Assembly: GCF_018457175.1 (NCBI RefSeq)
Contig: NZ_JAGFNU010000004.1
Span: forward strand, 62,001 to 126,000
Source of the DNA: Pseudohalocynthiibacter aestuariivivens
GTDB taxonomy: Bacteria; Pseudomonadota; Alphaproteobacteria; Rhodobacterales; Rhodobacteraceae
Reading direction: 5' to 3'
Length of the DNA: 64,000 nucleotides
Shown here: piece after piece, positions 17,430-26,528 of the stretch
How the letters are laid out: every line of letters begins with the position of its first letter
Position numbering within the stretch: position 1 is the first letter of the stretch
Translations under genes and position numbers: made by a program
The notes under the pieces: model-generated
Databases searched by the model: none
Seen by the model: only the letters and a program-made list of their open reading frames with translations
What the model was told of the DNA's origin: nothing

Positions 17430-17896
17430 AGCTTCATATACGCGCCTCTGGGCCGGAAGATGATGACGCGTTACATCATATCTACTTCCGCGCCGTTCGC
17501 GAAGGCACCGCACAGTTTTACACACAAGAGCAGCGGATTGCCTGGGCTCCGTCCGAAAAAAGGCAAAAGCCTTTTGACGCTGCGCTCATCTGCTGGGTTG
17601 CGGAAGATGAAGCGCAACCCGTCGGTTTTGTGGCTGTGGAACCCGGCGGCTATTTAGACCTTGCCTTTGTGCTGCCAGAGTACATCGGTCGTGGCGTTGC
17701 AAAAGCGCTTTATTGCGAAGTACTGGAGTGGGCGGACAAGGAAGGCCTAGACCGTCTCACTGTGCACGCAAGTCATCAGGCCCGAAGGTTTTTCCTGCGA
17801 CAAGGATGGACCATCGACTATGCCGAGACAGTGGAGCGAAACAGTCAAAAACTGGAACGGTTCGCAATGAGCCTTATGCTTAAGAACCCGCGGTGA
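17426..17896 (+). CDS. GNAT family N-acetyltransferase
   Basis: A 156-residue GNAT protein. The acetyl-CoA site is visible as LAFVLPEYIGRGVAKALYCEVLEWA (in pieces FVLPEYIGRGVAKAL, the Q/R-x-x-G-x-G/A motif A), followed by the LTVHASHQARRFFLRQGW motif B. It starts inside the kynU stop (ATGA), so it is co-translated with kynureninase. The acceptor is unknown. Co-expression suggests a kynurenine-pathway metabolite, but many GNATs of this kind are general and this is speculation. A short AACCC/GGGTT palindrome follows the stop. Confidence 0.83.
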   Translation: MKLHIRASGPEDDDALHHIYFRAVREGTAQFYTQEQRIAWAPSEKRQKPFDAALICWVAEDEAQPVGFVAVEPGGYLDLAFVLPEYIGRGVAKALYCEVLEWADKEGLDRLTVHASHQARRFFLRQGWTIDYAETVERNSQKLERFAMSLMLKNPR

Positions 17897-17930
17897 AACC
17901 CAAATGGGTTAAATGGCAGTCAATTCCGAT

Positions 17931-18707
17931 CTAGGCGTGGCGCAAAGATGGTGACGTCCGGCCCTCCGACCACGCATGCACAGCCTCGCCAAAGCTGGCG
18001 AACAAGGGGCGCGAGACAGGGTCTTGCGCAGCACGCCATTCCGGGTGCCATTGCACCGATATTGCATAGCCCGGCGCACCTTCGACATATATCGCTTCGG
18101 GTGTTTCATCAGGCGCCCAACCGTCAATGACGACACGTTTTCCGGCCGTTTTGATACCCTGACCATGCAGCGTGTTTGTCATCACCTCTTCCGCACCCAT
18201 CATGCGGTGAAACACACCGTCTTTTGCGAACCGGACGGTATGGCGCAATGCAAATTTTTCTTCCAGCGTGCCCTCTGGTGGCATTCGGTGGTTTTCGCGA
18301 CCGGGCAAATCCCTGATTTCCGGGTGAAGTGTGCCGCCCAACGCGACATTAACCTCTTGAAAACCACGGCAAACCCCTAAAATCGGCTGACCGCGCTCAA
18401 CACAGGCCCGCACAAGCGGCAGGGTGATCGCATCACGATTGCGATCAAATTCGCCGTGCGCATCGGTTGCGGGTTCACCATATTCTTCCGGGTGCACGTT
18501 AGGCCGCCCACCAGTCAGCAAGAAACCATCACAGGTCGCGAGCAGTTCTTCGACTGTAACAAAACGCGGATCTGACGGGATAAGCAGCGGCATACAACCA
18601 GACACTTCGCTAATTGCTTCGGAATTCATGGTTCCGCCTGCGTGCGTAGGGTAATCGTCGTTGATCAGGTAGCTGTTTGAGATAATACCAACGATTGGGC
18701 GGGCCAT
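17931..18707 (-). CDS. Class I glutamine amidotransferase-like gamma-glutamyl hydrolase (peptidase C26)
   Basis: A 258-residue PuuD-like hydrolase that would cleave gamma-glutamyl amides such as gamma-glutamyl-GABA. The nucleophile is Cys113 in LGVCRGFQE, and the His/Glu pair is His221 and Glu223 in VQWHPEW. DGFLLTGGRPNVHPEEYGE and TLHGQGIK complete the family pattern. Length is normal. It stands alone, convergent with the kynU-GNAT pair. It may belong to putrescine degradation together with other polyamine genes elsewhere; the agmatinase at 3072 is compatible but distant. Confidence 0.86.
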   Translation of the reverse strand: MARPIVGIISNSYLINDDYPTHAGGTMNSEAISEVSGCMPLLIPSDPRFVTVEELLATCDGFLLTGGRPNVHPEEYGEPATDAHGEFDRNRDAITLPLVRACVERGQPILGVCRGFQEVNVALGGTLHPEIRDLPGRENHRMPPEGTLEEKFALRHTVRFAKDGVFHRMMGAEEVMTNTLHGQGIKTAGKRVVIDGWAPDETPEAIYVEGAPGYAISVQWHPEWRAAQDPVSRPLFASFGEAVHAWSEGRTSPSLRHA

Positions 18708-18770
18708 TTGATACCTTTGTCTTGAACTTCAGATACCTATAAGCTGTTTCTATTCTTGTGTGTAGAGCTA

Positions 18771-18794
18771 CCTTGCACATTCAGATGTGCAAGG
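18771..18794. repeat. Perfect 10-bp inverted repeat downstream of glcG
   Basis: CCTTGCACAT and ATGTGCAAGG pair perfectly around TCAG, 17 bases after the glcG stop and 64 bases before the C26 gene start. It has no T-run on either side. It may be a 3'-end stabilising hairpin or weak terminator for glcB-glcG, or an operator for the C26 gene. Confidence 0.55.
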
Positions 18795-18810
18795 TTGCAA
18801 TACTGAAAAA

Positions 18811-19239
18811 TCACGCCTCGCCCGAAAGGCCCGCGGCTTCAATACCAGCAAGCCCCGCTTTTGCATCGTTGTCAGAGGTATCACCGGTTACACCCACGGC
18901 CCCGATGACCGCGCCTTTTTTGTCGCGCATCAGAATACCGCCGGGAACAGGCACAACCTGCCCTCCATAAACCCCATTTACAGCAGCCATGAAATACGCT
19001 TGCTGCTCGGCCCGCATCATCTGGGCAGTGCCAGCCATGCCCAGCATGACAGCGCCATATGCCTTGCCCTGCGCAATCGCAAAACGGCCCGGCGAAGCTG
19101 TGTCTTCGCGCTCAAACGCTTTGACGTGGCCGCCCGCATCAAGAACCACAACAGAAAGCGGCTTGAGCCCAAGCTCTTTGCCTTTACTAAGGGTCGCTCT
19201 GATAATCGTTTTCGCTTTTCTAAGCGTAATTTCTGACAT
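18811..19239 (-). CDS. glcG: GlcG/HbpS family heme-degrading-domain protein
   Basis: A 142-residue GlcG/HbpS-like protein. It has [28 protein letters not shown], given here only as [15 protein letters not shown] plus [18 protein letters not shown], and the [10 protein letters not shown] and GAVGVTGDT loops that define the family. Relatives bind haem, and the gene usually sits in glycolate/glyoxylate operons; the biochemical role is not settled. The start at 19239 lies 20 bases inside the glcB coding region, so it is translated downstream of malate synthase in the same transcript. Confidence 0.85.
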   Translation of the reverse strand: MSEITLRKAKTIIRATLSKGKELGLKPLSVVVLDAGGHVKAFEREDTASPGRFAIAQGKAYGAVMLGMAGTAQMMRAEQQAYFMAAVNGVYGGQVVPVPGGILMRDKKGAVIGAVGVTGDTSDNDAKAGLAGIEAAGLSGEA

Positions 19240-21391
19240 TTGAAGCCCCTTGTTGATGTCGTTTTTTAAGTTCAAGCCGACGTGCATGCAACACGGGTTC
19301 GGTATATCCAGATGGTTGTTCGCGACCTTTGAAAACCAGATCACACGCCGCCAGGAAAGCGATACCGTCGAAATCCGGTGCCATAGGTAAATAGCCCGCA
19401 TCGCCTACGTTCTGCTGATCAACAACAGCCGCCATCTTTTTCATCACGGCCATGACCTGCTCTTGCGAAACAACGCCATGATGAAGCCAATTGGCCAGCG
19501 CCTGTGATGAAATCCGGCAAGTCGCCCTGTCTTCCATCAGCCCCACATCATTGATGTCCGGCACTTTCGAGCAGCCAACCCCCTGATCCACCCAGCGTAC
19601 CACATAGCCAAGTATCCCCTGAGCGTTGTTTTCAATCTCTTCCGCGATTTCCTGCTCTGACCAGTTCACGCCCTTTGCGACGGGGATGGTCAGCAGATCG
19701 GAAAGTGTACCAAGCGCGCCACCCTTGGTAATTTCATCCTGACGCTCAAACACATTTACCGTGTGATAATGCGTTGCATGCAACGTCGCGGCGGTTGGGC
19801 TGGGCACCCAGGCGCAATTTGCCCCGGACATCGGGTGGCCAATTTTATCACGAAGCATTTCAGTCATCAGATCAGGTGCCGCCCACATGCCTTTGCCGAT
19901 TTGCGCACGCCCCTGAAGACCGCAGGAAAGACCGATATCGACGTTTCTGTCTTCGTAGGCTGTGATCCAGGCGGAATTTTTCATCTCGCCCTTACGGACC
20001 ATTGCGCCCGCTTCCATCGAAGTATGAATTTCATCCCCTGTGCGGTCCAGAAAACCCGTGTTGATAAAGGCAACACGTGATTTTGCGACCCGGATGCATT
20101 CCCTGAGGTTTGCCGAGGTGCGGCGTTCCTCGTCCATGATCCCAAGCTTTACTGTGTATTGCGGCAAACCCAACGCTGCTTCTACACGGCCGAAAATTTC
20201 ATCCGCAAAAGCCACCTCTTCCGGGCCGTGCATTTTTGGCTTCACAACGTAGACTGATCCGTGAACCGAATTTCCACCGTCCCGCTGCAAATCATGCATT
20301 GCGATGGCGGTTGTCATTATGGCATCCATCAGGCCTTCGCCAACCTCGTTGCCGTCCCTGTCAAGGATGGCTGGGTTGGTCATCAAATGCCCAACGTTGC
20401 GCACCAACATCAAAGCCCGGCCCTTCAGGGTCTGTGTCGCGCCATCCGGTGCGGTGAATTCCAAATCTTCGTTCAAAACGCGCTGGAAGGTTTTGCCGCC
20501 CTTTGAGACCTCTTCTGACAAATCGCCCTTCATCAGACCAAGCCAGTTGCGATAGGCAAGAACCTTGTCTTCGCCATCCACGGCGGCAACGGAATCTTCG
20601 CAATCCATGATCGCGGAAAGCGCACTTTCAAGCACAATATCCGAAATTCCGGCGCTGTCTGATTTACCAACCGGCGTCTCTTTGTTGAGCACAAGTCTGA
20701 TGTGCAGGTCATTGTTTTTAAGAATGATTTCACTTGGATCAGTGGCGATGCCAATAAATCCGACGAAATGCCTGGTGTCTTTCAGGCCCGCACCGGCCTG
20801 AAGGTACCCGTCTTGTACTGCCAGATTATCCAGATCTGCCCAACTGCCTGTTTGTAGCGGAACCGCATCATCCAAAAAGGATTTACCCCAGGCGATAACG
20901 CGCATGCCGCGCGCCGGGTCATACCCCTTTCCAGCAGGCAGATCACCAAGTGCATCTGTGCCATACAGCGCATCATAGAGCGACCCCCATCGCGCATTCG
21001 CCGCATTCAGTGCATAGCGGGCATTCATGATCGGAACCACCAATTGTGGGCCTGCAATCGACGCTATCTCTGGATCAACATTGGCTGTGTCGATGCTGAA
21101 ATCCTGCCCTTCCGGCAAAAGATACCCGAGATTTTCCAGGAACGCCCGATAGGCAGCGGCGTCATGAACCTTTCCGCGATTTGCGATATGCCAATCGTCA
21201 ATTGCCGCCTGCATATCTTCCCTGATTTGCAGAAGCGCCTTGTTCTTGGGACCAAGGTCATGAACGAGGTCCGAGAAGCCGGACCAAAACTGATCTGTGT
21301 TTACTCCCGTGCCGGGTAAGGCCTGCGCCTCAACAAATTCAACGAGCGTCGGGTCGACCTGAAGTCCGTGTTTATCAATGCGGGCCGGCAT
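19220..21391 (-). CDS. glcB: Malate synthase G
   Basis: Malate synthase of the G isoform (723 residues) that condenses glyoxylate with acetyl-CoA to give malate. [20 protein letters not shown] is the N-terminus. The catalytic core includes [21 protein letters not shown] in pieces (IMDCEDS), [11 protein letters not shown], and [17 protein letters not shown]. Length is typical; isoform A is about 530. GAGGTG lies before the ATG at 21391. It is followed by glcG with a 20-base overlap. The set supports growth on two-carbon acids such as glycolate. Confidence 0.95.
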   Translation of the reverse strand: MPARIDKHGLQVDPTLVEFVEAQALPGTGVNTDQFWSGFSDLVHDLGPKNKALLQIREDMQAAIDDWHIANRGKVHDAAAYRAFLENLGYLLPEGQDFSIDTANVDPEIASIAGPQLVVPIMNARYALNAANARWGSLYDALYGTDALGDLPAGKGYDPARGMRVIAWGKSFLDDAVPLQTGSWADLDNLAVQDGYLQAGAGLKDTRHFVGFIGIATDPSEIILKNNDLHIRLVLNKETPVGKSDSAGISDIVLESALSAIMDCEDSVAAVDGEDKVLAYRNWLGLMKGDLSEEVSKGGKTFQRVLNEDLEFTAPDGATQTLKGRALMLVRNVGHLMTNPAILDRDGNEVGEGLMDAIMTTAIAMHDLQRDGGNSVHGSVYVVKPKMHGPEEVAFADEIFGRVEAALGLPQYTVKLGIMDEERRTSANLRECIRVAKSRVAFINTGFLDRTGDEIHTSMEAGAMVRKGEMKNSAWITAYEDRNVDIGLSCGLQGRAQIGKGMWAAPDLMTEMLRDKIGHPMSGANCAWVPSPTAATLHATHYHTVNVFERQDEITKGGALGTLSDLLTIPVAKGVNWSEQEIAEEIENNAQGILGYVVRWVDQGVGCSKVPDINDVGLMEDRATCRISSQALANWLHHGVVSQEQVMAVMKKMAAVVDQQNVGDAGYLPMAPDFDGIAFLAACDLVFKGREQPSGYTEPVLHARRLELKKRHQQGASNVRNYA

Positions 21392-21586
21392 GGAATCACC
21401 TCTGAATGGTACGGTATACAACTGAATTGCGCCTATTTAGGGCCAAAGTTTCCGATGCGCAACAACTGTGGTAATATTAAGTTACCAATTTAGGCAATTT
21501 GTGAGGTGCTATCCTCTTTTTTCCAAGCCTTGCGGCGGCCAAGCATTCCGTTACATCTAGGACAAATTCGGTTGCAGGAGCCCGTG

Positions 21587-24130
21587 ATGCGCAATGAGAC
21601 GATCTTTCTGAAAGATTACACCCCCCCCGCCTATCTGATCGACGATGTGCATCTGACATTTAAGCTGGACCCAACCAAAACCCGGGTTCTTAGCCGCATT
21701 GCATTTCACCCCAATCCCGAAACGACAGACCGGGACTTCTTTCTGCACGGCGAACAGCTATCGTTGATTTCAGCCACAGTAGATGGGAAAGCGTGTCGAC
21801 CTGAGATTGCAGATGAAGGCCTTATAATCGCGGTGCCCGATGCGCCGTTTATCTTTGAGGCGGAAGTAGAAATAAGCCCGTCGACCAATACGGCGCTTGA
21901 AGGGCTTTACATGTCAAACGGAATGTATTGCACGCAATGCGAGGCGGAAGGGTTTCGCAAGATAACGTATTACCCCGACCGTCCGGATGTGATGACGACC
22001 TTTACCGTGCGGGTTGAGGGTGATCTGCCAGTGCTGCTTTCAAACGGCAACCCTGCCGCGTCTGGTGATGGGTGGGCTGAATGGCATGACCCCTGGCCAA
22101 AGCCATCTTATCTCTTTGCGCTTGTCGCGGGTGACCTTGTCGCACACCCCGACAGCTTTAACACAATGTCCGGCAAACAGGTTGAGCTAAACATCTATGT
22201 GCGCCCCGGGGATGAACACAAATGCGCCTTTGGGATGGAAGCACTGAAACGGTCCATGGTCTGGGATGAACAGATCTATGGTCGCGAATATGATCTCGAT
22301 ATTTTCAACATCGTGGCGGTTGATGATTTCAACATGGGGGCGATGGAAAATAAGGGGCTGAATATCTTCAACTCCTCGGCCGTTCTTGCCAGCCCGGAAA
22401 CCTCAACCGATACAAACTTTGAGCGTATCGAAGCCATCATCGCACATGAGTATTTCCACAACTGGACAGGGAACCGGATTACCTGCCGTGACTGGTTTCA
22501 GCTTTGCCTGAAAGAAGGGCTAACCGTTTTTCGCGATCAGCAGTTCACGGGTGACATGCGCAGCCATGCGGTGAAACGCATTAATGATGTGCTTGCGTTG
22601 CGCGGTCGTCAGTTCCGCGAAGACAATGGTCCGCTCGCCCACCCCGTGCGCCCCGACAGCTTTGTTGAAATCAATAACTTCTACACCGCAACGGTTTACG
22701 AGAAAGGTGCCGAAGTCATTGGGATGCTGAAGCGTCTGGTTGGGGATGCTGACTATGCAAAAGCGCTCGACCTTTATTTTGAACGCCACGATGGCGATGC
22801 AGCCACGATAGAAGACTGGCTGAAGGTGTTTGAGGACACGACAGGCCGCGATCTGGACCAGTTCAAACGCTGGTATGAACAGGCTGGCACGCCACGTTTG
22901 ACTGTGACTGATCACTTTGACAACGGCACCTATACGCTGCATCTGAAACAAGAAACTCCGCCAACGCCGGGCCAGCCCAAGAAAGACCCGCGGGTTATTC
23001 CGGTTGCTGTCGGGCTGCTAAACCCCAACGGCGACGAGGTGGTGGAAACCACCATTCTGGAGATGACCGAGGCAGAGCAGAGTTTTGAGTTTAAGGGGTT
23101 GGCAGCAAGACCGGTTCCGTCAATCCTGCGCGGGTTTTCCGCCCCGGTCATCTTGCAACGAGACACCACAAACGCAGAGCGCGCGTTTTTACTGGCCCAT
23201 GACACGGACCCGTTCAACAAATGGGAAGCCGGGCGCGCGCTTGGCAAAGACACCCTGAGCCGTATGGTGACCAATGGCACACCACCGGATAACGCTTACC
23301 TTGATGCGCTCATGGCCGTTTTGCGCGATGATACCCTTGACCCTGCGTTTCGCGCACTGGCCCTCAGTCTTCCAGGTCAGGACGACATCGCACAAACATT
23401 GTTTGACGCTGGGTTGACGCCCGACCCCGACAAGATTTATCGCGCCTCGCAGACATTGAAACAAACACTCGCCCAGCACTTACAGGACTTACTGCCAAAG
23501 ATTTACGCGGAAATGCATGTGCCCGGACCCTATTCACCCGATGCTGAAGCTGCCGGGAACAGAGCGTTACAGGGAGCAGCACTCAGCCTGTTGTCACGCC
23601 TTGACGGTGGTTCTGCCGCATCACGTCAGTATGAAAGTGCAGATAACATGACCCAGCAGCTTGGCGCGCTGTCCTGCCTGCTGACGATTGAAAAGGGGGA
23701 AGCAGAGCTTGCGGCCTTCCGCACGCAATGGGGCCAAGACCGCCTGGTAATGGACAAATGGTTTGGTCTGCAAGTCACTTACGCAGCACCGGAACGCGCC
23801 GCTGCAACTGCTGACAGGCTGACCAAAGACCCTGAGTTTGATTTGATAAATCCAAATCGTTTTCGTGCGGTTTTTGGCGCCCTCGCCATGAACGCAGCGG
23901 GCTTTCACGACCCGACTGGGACGTCCTACAACCTGGTGGCCGATTGGTTGATACGCCTTGATGCGCTGAACCCACAAACCACGGCACGCTTGTCCACAGC
24001 GTTTGAAACCTGGCGGCGTTATGATGGTGATAGGCAATCCCTGATCCGGGACGCTTTGGAGCGAATTCAATCAACACCCGGTCTGTCACGCGACACAAGC
24101 GAGATGGTCGGGCGGATACTGAACGGATAA
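21587..24130 (+). CDS. pepN: Aminopeptidase N
   Basis: M1 zinc aminopeptidase of 847 residues. It has the exopeptidase motif GAMENKGLNIF, the zinc site HEYFHNWTGNRIT (HExxH) and the third ligand Glu in LKEGLTVFRDQ. The Ig-like and helical C-terminal domains (about 430-847) are complete, matching E. coli PepN type in length. The start at 21587 has GGAG 9 bases upstream, and MRNETIFLKDY fits homologues. It trims peptides in the cytoplasm. It is a single gene, divergent from glcB across about 195 bases in which I see no named site. Confidence 0.95.
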   Translation: MRNETIFLKDYTPPAYLIDDVHLTFKLDPTKTRVLSRIAFHPNPETTDRDFFLHGEQLSLISATVDGKACRPEIADEGLIIAVPDAPFIFEAEVEISPSTNTALEGLYMSNGMYCTQCEAEGFRKITYYPDRPDVMTTFTVRVEGDLPVLLSNGNPAASGDGWAEWHDPWPKPSYLFALVAGDLVAHPDSFNTMSGKQVELNIYVRPGDEHKCAFGMEALKRSMVWDEQIYGREYDLDIFNIVAVDDFNMGAMENKGLNIFNSSAVLASPETSTDTNFERIEAIIAHEYFHNWTGNRITCRDWFQLCLKEGLTVFRDQQFTGDMRSHAVKRINDVLALRGRQFREDNGPLAHPVRPDSFVEINNFYTATVYEKGAEVIGMLKRLVGDADYAKALDLYFERHDGDAATIEDWLKVFEDTTGRDLDQFKRWYEQAGTPRLTVTDHFDNGTYTLHLKQETPPTPGQPKKDPRVIPVAVGLLNPNGDEVVETTILEMTEAEQSFEFKGLAARPVPSILRGFSAPVILQRDTTNAERAFLLAHDTDPFNKWEAGRALGKDTLSRMVTNGTPPDNAYLDALMAVLRDDTLDPAFRALALSLPGQDDIAQTLFDAGLTPDPDKIYRASQTLKQTLAQHLQDLLPKIYAEMHVPGPYSPDAEAAGNRALQGAALSLLSRLDGGSAASRQYESADNMTQQLGALSCLLTIEKGEAELAAFRTQWGQDRLVMDKWFGLQVTYAAPERAAATADRLTKDPEFDLINPNRFRAVFGALAMNAAGFHDPTGTSYNLVADWLIRLDALNPQTTARLSTAFETWRRYDGDRQSLIRDALERIQSTPGLSRDTSEMVGRILNG

Positions 24131-24147
24131 GCTTCTTTTCGGGCGGT

Positions 24148-24468
24148 CTATTGTTTCAGTCCCGGGCCCATTCCCCATTCGTACATGGCGCCGATAACCG
24201 GTTTTAGCGACTCGCCCTTTTCCGTCAGGTGATACTCGGCGCGTGGTGGATGCGTTGAGTAGAATTCACGGCGTATCACACCAGCGTCTTCGAGTTTTTT
24301 GAGCCGCGCCGATAAGGTGTTTGGGCTGACGGACAAGACGTCTTCAAAGTCTTTGAAACGACGCGGTCCTTCCAAAATCAGCTCTCGCATAATCAGAAAG
24401 CTCCACTGATCGCCAACCACATCGGTTGTGCGTTTGATCGGGCAATTTGTTTTGTCAGGAATCTCCAT
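24148..24468 (-). CDS. HxlR family transcriptional regulator
   Basis: A 106-residue winged-helix regulator. CPIKRTTDVVGDQWSFLIMREL, shown as VVGDQWSFLIMREL, is the HxlR N-terminal signature with its conserved Cys near residue 8. The DNA-reading segment is SPNTLSARLKKLEDAGVIRR, followed by the YHLTEKGESL wing. Such proteins often sense redox or reactive aldehydes through that Cys. It is divergent from the membrane protein gene at 24558, and the 89-base shared gap contains a palindrome that is a natural operator candidate. Confidence 0.9.
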   Translation of the reverse strand: MEIPDKTNCPIKRTTDVVGDQWSFLIMRELILEGPRRFKDFEDVLSVSPNTLSARLKKLEDAGVIRREFYSTHPPRAEYHLTEKGESLKPVIGAMYEWGMGPGLKQ

Positions 24469-24522
24469 GCGTCTTGCCTACCATATAAATTACCGTTCTC
24501 GAATTGACTTCCATATTTATAG

Positions 24523-24533
24523 TCACTACGTGA
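24523..24533. promoter_or_regulatory. Palindrome between hxlR-type gene and membrane protein gene
   Basis: TCAC-TAC-GTGA lies midway in the divergent gap, 55 bases before the HxlR gene and 25 before the membrane protein gene. HxlR proteins bind such short dyads as dimers, so this is a candidate operator for both genes. Confidence 0.38.
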
Positions 24534-24543
24534 TTTATATCAA
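24530..24543. promoter_or_regulatory. FNR-like box candidate
   Basis: GTGAT-TTAT-ATCAA differs from the FNR/FnrL consensus (TTGAT-N4-ATCAA) by one base. It overlaps the HxlR dyad candidate and ends 14 bases before the membrane protein start, a position more suited to repression. It could be chance in AT-rich DNA. Confidence 0.28.
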
Positions 24544-24557
24544 TATAGGAGAGATAT

Positions 24558-25277
24558 ATGTTCGTTCAATTCGTAGAGTACTATGTCCAAAGTTTTGTGG
24601 TGCTTGTTCCTGCAATAGTTCTGGGGATAATTGCGTTTCACGCACAAAAAGCCGAATTTTCATTAGGCCGAATGCTCGCCACTGTGGGCATTGTCGGACT
24701 TTTACTTGGCGTTTGGTATGCGGGCGCCTCGGCACTAAGCCTTGCCGGAATCTTGATGCCGCCCGAAACTTTCGCTGACCCACCCTTCGCGCTGATGCCC
24801 ATTTTGATCGGTGGCCCGCTAATCTGGTTCCTCGGGCGCAAAACCGCCACCGGCAATGCGCTGTTTAACCAAGCAAGCCATTCCTCGCTGATTGCCATTC
24901 AAATGCTGCGTATCATGGGGTTCATCTTTCTGGTTGGCTGGCTGACCGGAGATATCCCATGGCAGTTCGCCTTGCCCGCAGGCCTTGGTGACATCTGGGC
25001 TGGTTTCGCTGGTATTAGTGCCTATCGGGCCGTTCAGCAAAATGCTCCTGATGCCCGTAAAAAGCTCGTTCGCGCAAATGTCATCGGGCTGCTCGATTTT
25101 GCCGTTGCGGTTGGAACCGGGGTTTTGACCACAGAAGGGTTTGCTCACATCTGGTCGCTTGATGCACCAAATATTATCAACAGCTATCCGATGGCGCTTT
25201 TTCCAGGATTTTTTGTACCCATTTTCATTGGATTTCACCTGCTTTCGCTTTCGAAACTACGCGCAGAGAAAATTTAG
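24558..25277 (+). CDS. Uncharacterised integral membrane protein
   Basis: A 239-residue protein with about seven hydrophobic helices (roughly 10-27, 40-65, 80-92, 115-133, 138-155, 170-190 and 210-232) and short polar loops. GGAG lies before the ATG. No catalytic motif or known transporter signature is visible. It is divergent from the HxlR regulator and probably controlled by it. HxlR targets are often oxidoreductases or efflux-type membrane proteins, but nothing here proves transport. Function unknown. Confidence 0.7.
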   Translation: MFVQFVEYYVQSFVVLVPAIVLGIIAFHAQKAEFSLGRMLATVGIVGLLLGVWYAGASALSLAGILMPPETFADPPFALMPILIGGPLIWFLGRKTATGNALFNQASHSSLIAIQMLRIMGFIFLVGWLTGDIPWQFALPAGLGDIWAGFAGISAYRAVQQNAPDARKKLVRANVIGLLDFAVAVGTGVLTTEGFAHIWSLDAPNIINSYPMALFPGFFVPIFIGFHLLSLSKLRAEKI

Positions 25278-25293
25278 CACGAAAATAACTCAC

Positions 25294-25323
25294 TTGGCCG
25301 GCTGCGAAATGCGGACCGGCCAA
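25294..25323 (+). terminator. Hairpin after the membrane protein gene
   Basis: TTGGCCGG and CCGGCCAA pair over 8 bp with a 14-base loop, 17 bases after the stop, followed only by AAAAG. A GC-rich stem without a T-run: possible weak terminator or processing hairpin. Confidence 0.4.
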
Positions 25324-25402
25324 AAGACGACAACTGGCGTCGCAAACTGCAAAGACGGGATCACGCACCACAGCCTTGATGCGGAAAAGCGAGGCGCGCA
25401 TC

Positions 25403-25996
25403 ATGGCACATGATCTTTCAAACCTGTTTTCAACCCTGGCGTCCCTTTATGAAAGGGAGGGCCGTGATGGGGCAAATGAAGCCGTTACCGCGCTAAAGAA
25501 GGCGACAACATCCGATCATTCGTTTTCAGAGGTTGACGAAACACCATTTCTTGAAGAATTCGAAACTGCCTTTGCAACCAACCCAGCGCCTGAGGCTATT
25601 GCTGTGCAAGATGTTCTGCCGCTGATCAAATGGCACTACGCGGGTTTGGAAGATGGCCGCATCCGCCCGGAAATCGCCCGTCATATGCTGACCGCAGAAC
25701 TTTTGGACCCAGATGGCATGATTTTTCATCCAACGGTTCGGGTCGGCCTTTTCATGCAACGGGCCGGCTTGAACTATGTCACCCGCAACCACGCCGCAGA
25801 AGAGTGTTTCATTATGCTGGCAGGGGAAGGGTTCTGGAGCACAGATGACGGAGAGCGATATCACAAAACCGCAGGTTACGTGATTTTTCATCCATCGATG
25901 ATGCCACATCGCAGCGAAACGCGCGAAAAACCACTGTTAGCCGCCTGGCGCTGGAGCGGTGATATCGGTTGGGATCAGTATCAGCTGAAAGGTTAA
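25403..25996 (+). CDS. DMSP lyase family (DddQ/DddL-like) cupin protein
   Basis: A 197-residue single-domain cupin resembling the bacterial dimethylsulfoniopropionate lyases. An N-terminal helical part is followed by LNYVTRNHAAEECFIMLAG and a second motif YVIFHPSMMPHRSET. Against the DddQ active site as I remember it, Tyr125, His130, Glu134 and His169 are kept. The first His of the H-x-H pair is Arg128 and the metal-site tyrosine is Phe136. It may therefore bind metal differently or act on another substrate. GAGG supports the ATG at 25403; upstream in-frame starts are at 25376 (TTG) and 25379. No acrylate or DMSP genes are adjacent. Confidence 0.68.
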   Translation: MAHDLSNLFSTLASLYEREGRDGANEAVTALKKATTSDHSFSEVDETPFLEEFETAFATNPAPEAIAVQDVLPLIKWHYAGLEDGRIRPEIARHMLTAELLDPDGMIFHPTVRVGLFMQRAGLNYVTRNHAAEECFIMLAGEGFWSTDDGERYHKTAGYVIFHPSMMPHRSETREKPLLAAWRWSGDIGWDQYQLKG

Positions 25997-26049
25997 CACT
26001 TGTTCCCCGGTAAAGCGCTGCGTAGGGTCTGCGTGATCTGAGGTTATTG

Positions 26050-26478
26050 ATGCAAGAATTTTCCTATAAAACGAGCGGTCGAACTACGCGTACGATCATT
26101 GTCTTGGTACTGGTTTATTCTGCATTGGCAGCGCTTTTGGTGGTCTTTGACGCTGCGTGGTGGCTTGTTGGTGGTTTAGTAATCTTTACGCTACCCGCGC
26201 TTTGGGACATTGCAATAGATCGTCCATCATCTCTAAAACTCAATGATCAGAGCCTCGGTTGGTCTTCGGGCAACGTGACGCAGGAACTACCACTTGAACA
26301 AATCGTCAAGGCGCGCTTTGATACGCGGTTAGATTTTTCCGTGCGCGTAACGCTTTTTCTAAGCAGTGGAAAAAAACTCCGCCTGCCCTATGACTGCCTT
26401 CCCCCGCATAAAACGCTTGAACGAGCGATGAAGGAACGCGGCGTTGTGACGGAACGCCATCACTTCTCGTTGTTGTGA
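26050..26478 (+). CDS. Small membrane protein with PH-like soluble domain, function unknown
   Basis: A 142-residue protein with two adjacent membrane helices (about 15-32 and 36-54). A short soluble part of alternating strands follows (SSLKLNDQSLGWSSG, SVRVTLFLSSGKKLRLPYD). The layout is like bacterial PH-domain membrane proteins. I do not recognise a named family with confidence. It lies 54 bases after the cupin gene and 51 bases before the IalB-like gene, on the same strand, so it may be part of a loose unit with gatB. ATG at 26050 is preferred over the overlapping TTG at 26047. Confidence 0.6.
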   Translation: MQEFSYKTSGRTTRTIIVLVLVYSALAALLVVFDAAWWLVGGLVIFTLPALWDIAIDRPSSLKLNDQSLGWSSGNVTQELPLEQIVKARFDTRLDFSVRVTLFLSSGKKLRLPYDCLPPHKTLERAMKERGVVTERHHFSLL

Positions 26479-26528
26479 ATACCGTTTAAGCCACAAGCGC
26501 CTATAGTGCCCGAAAAGGGGATTCCACT

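Noticed and set aside
17897-17915. AACCC-AAAT-GGGTT palindrome as a terminator after the GNAT gene
   Set aside because: The stem is 5 bp and AT-flanked with no T-run; too weak to call.
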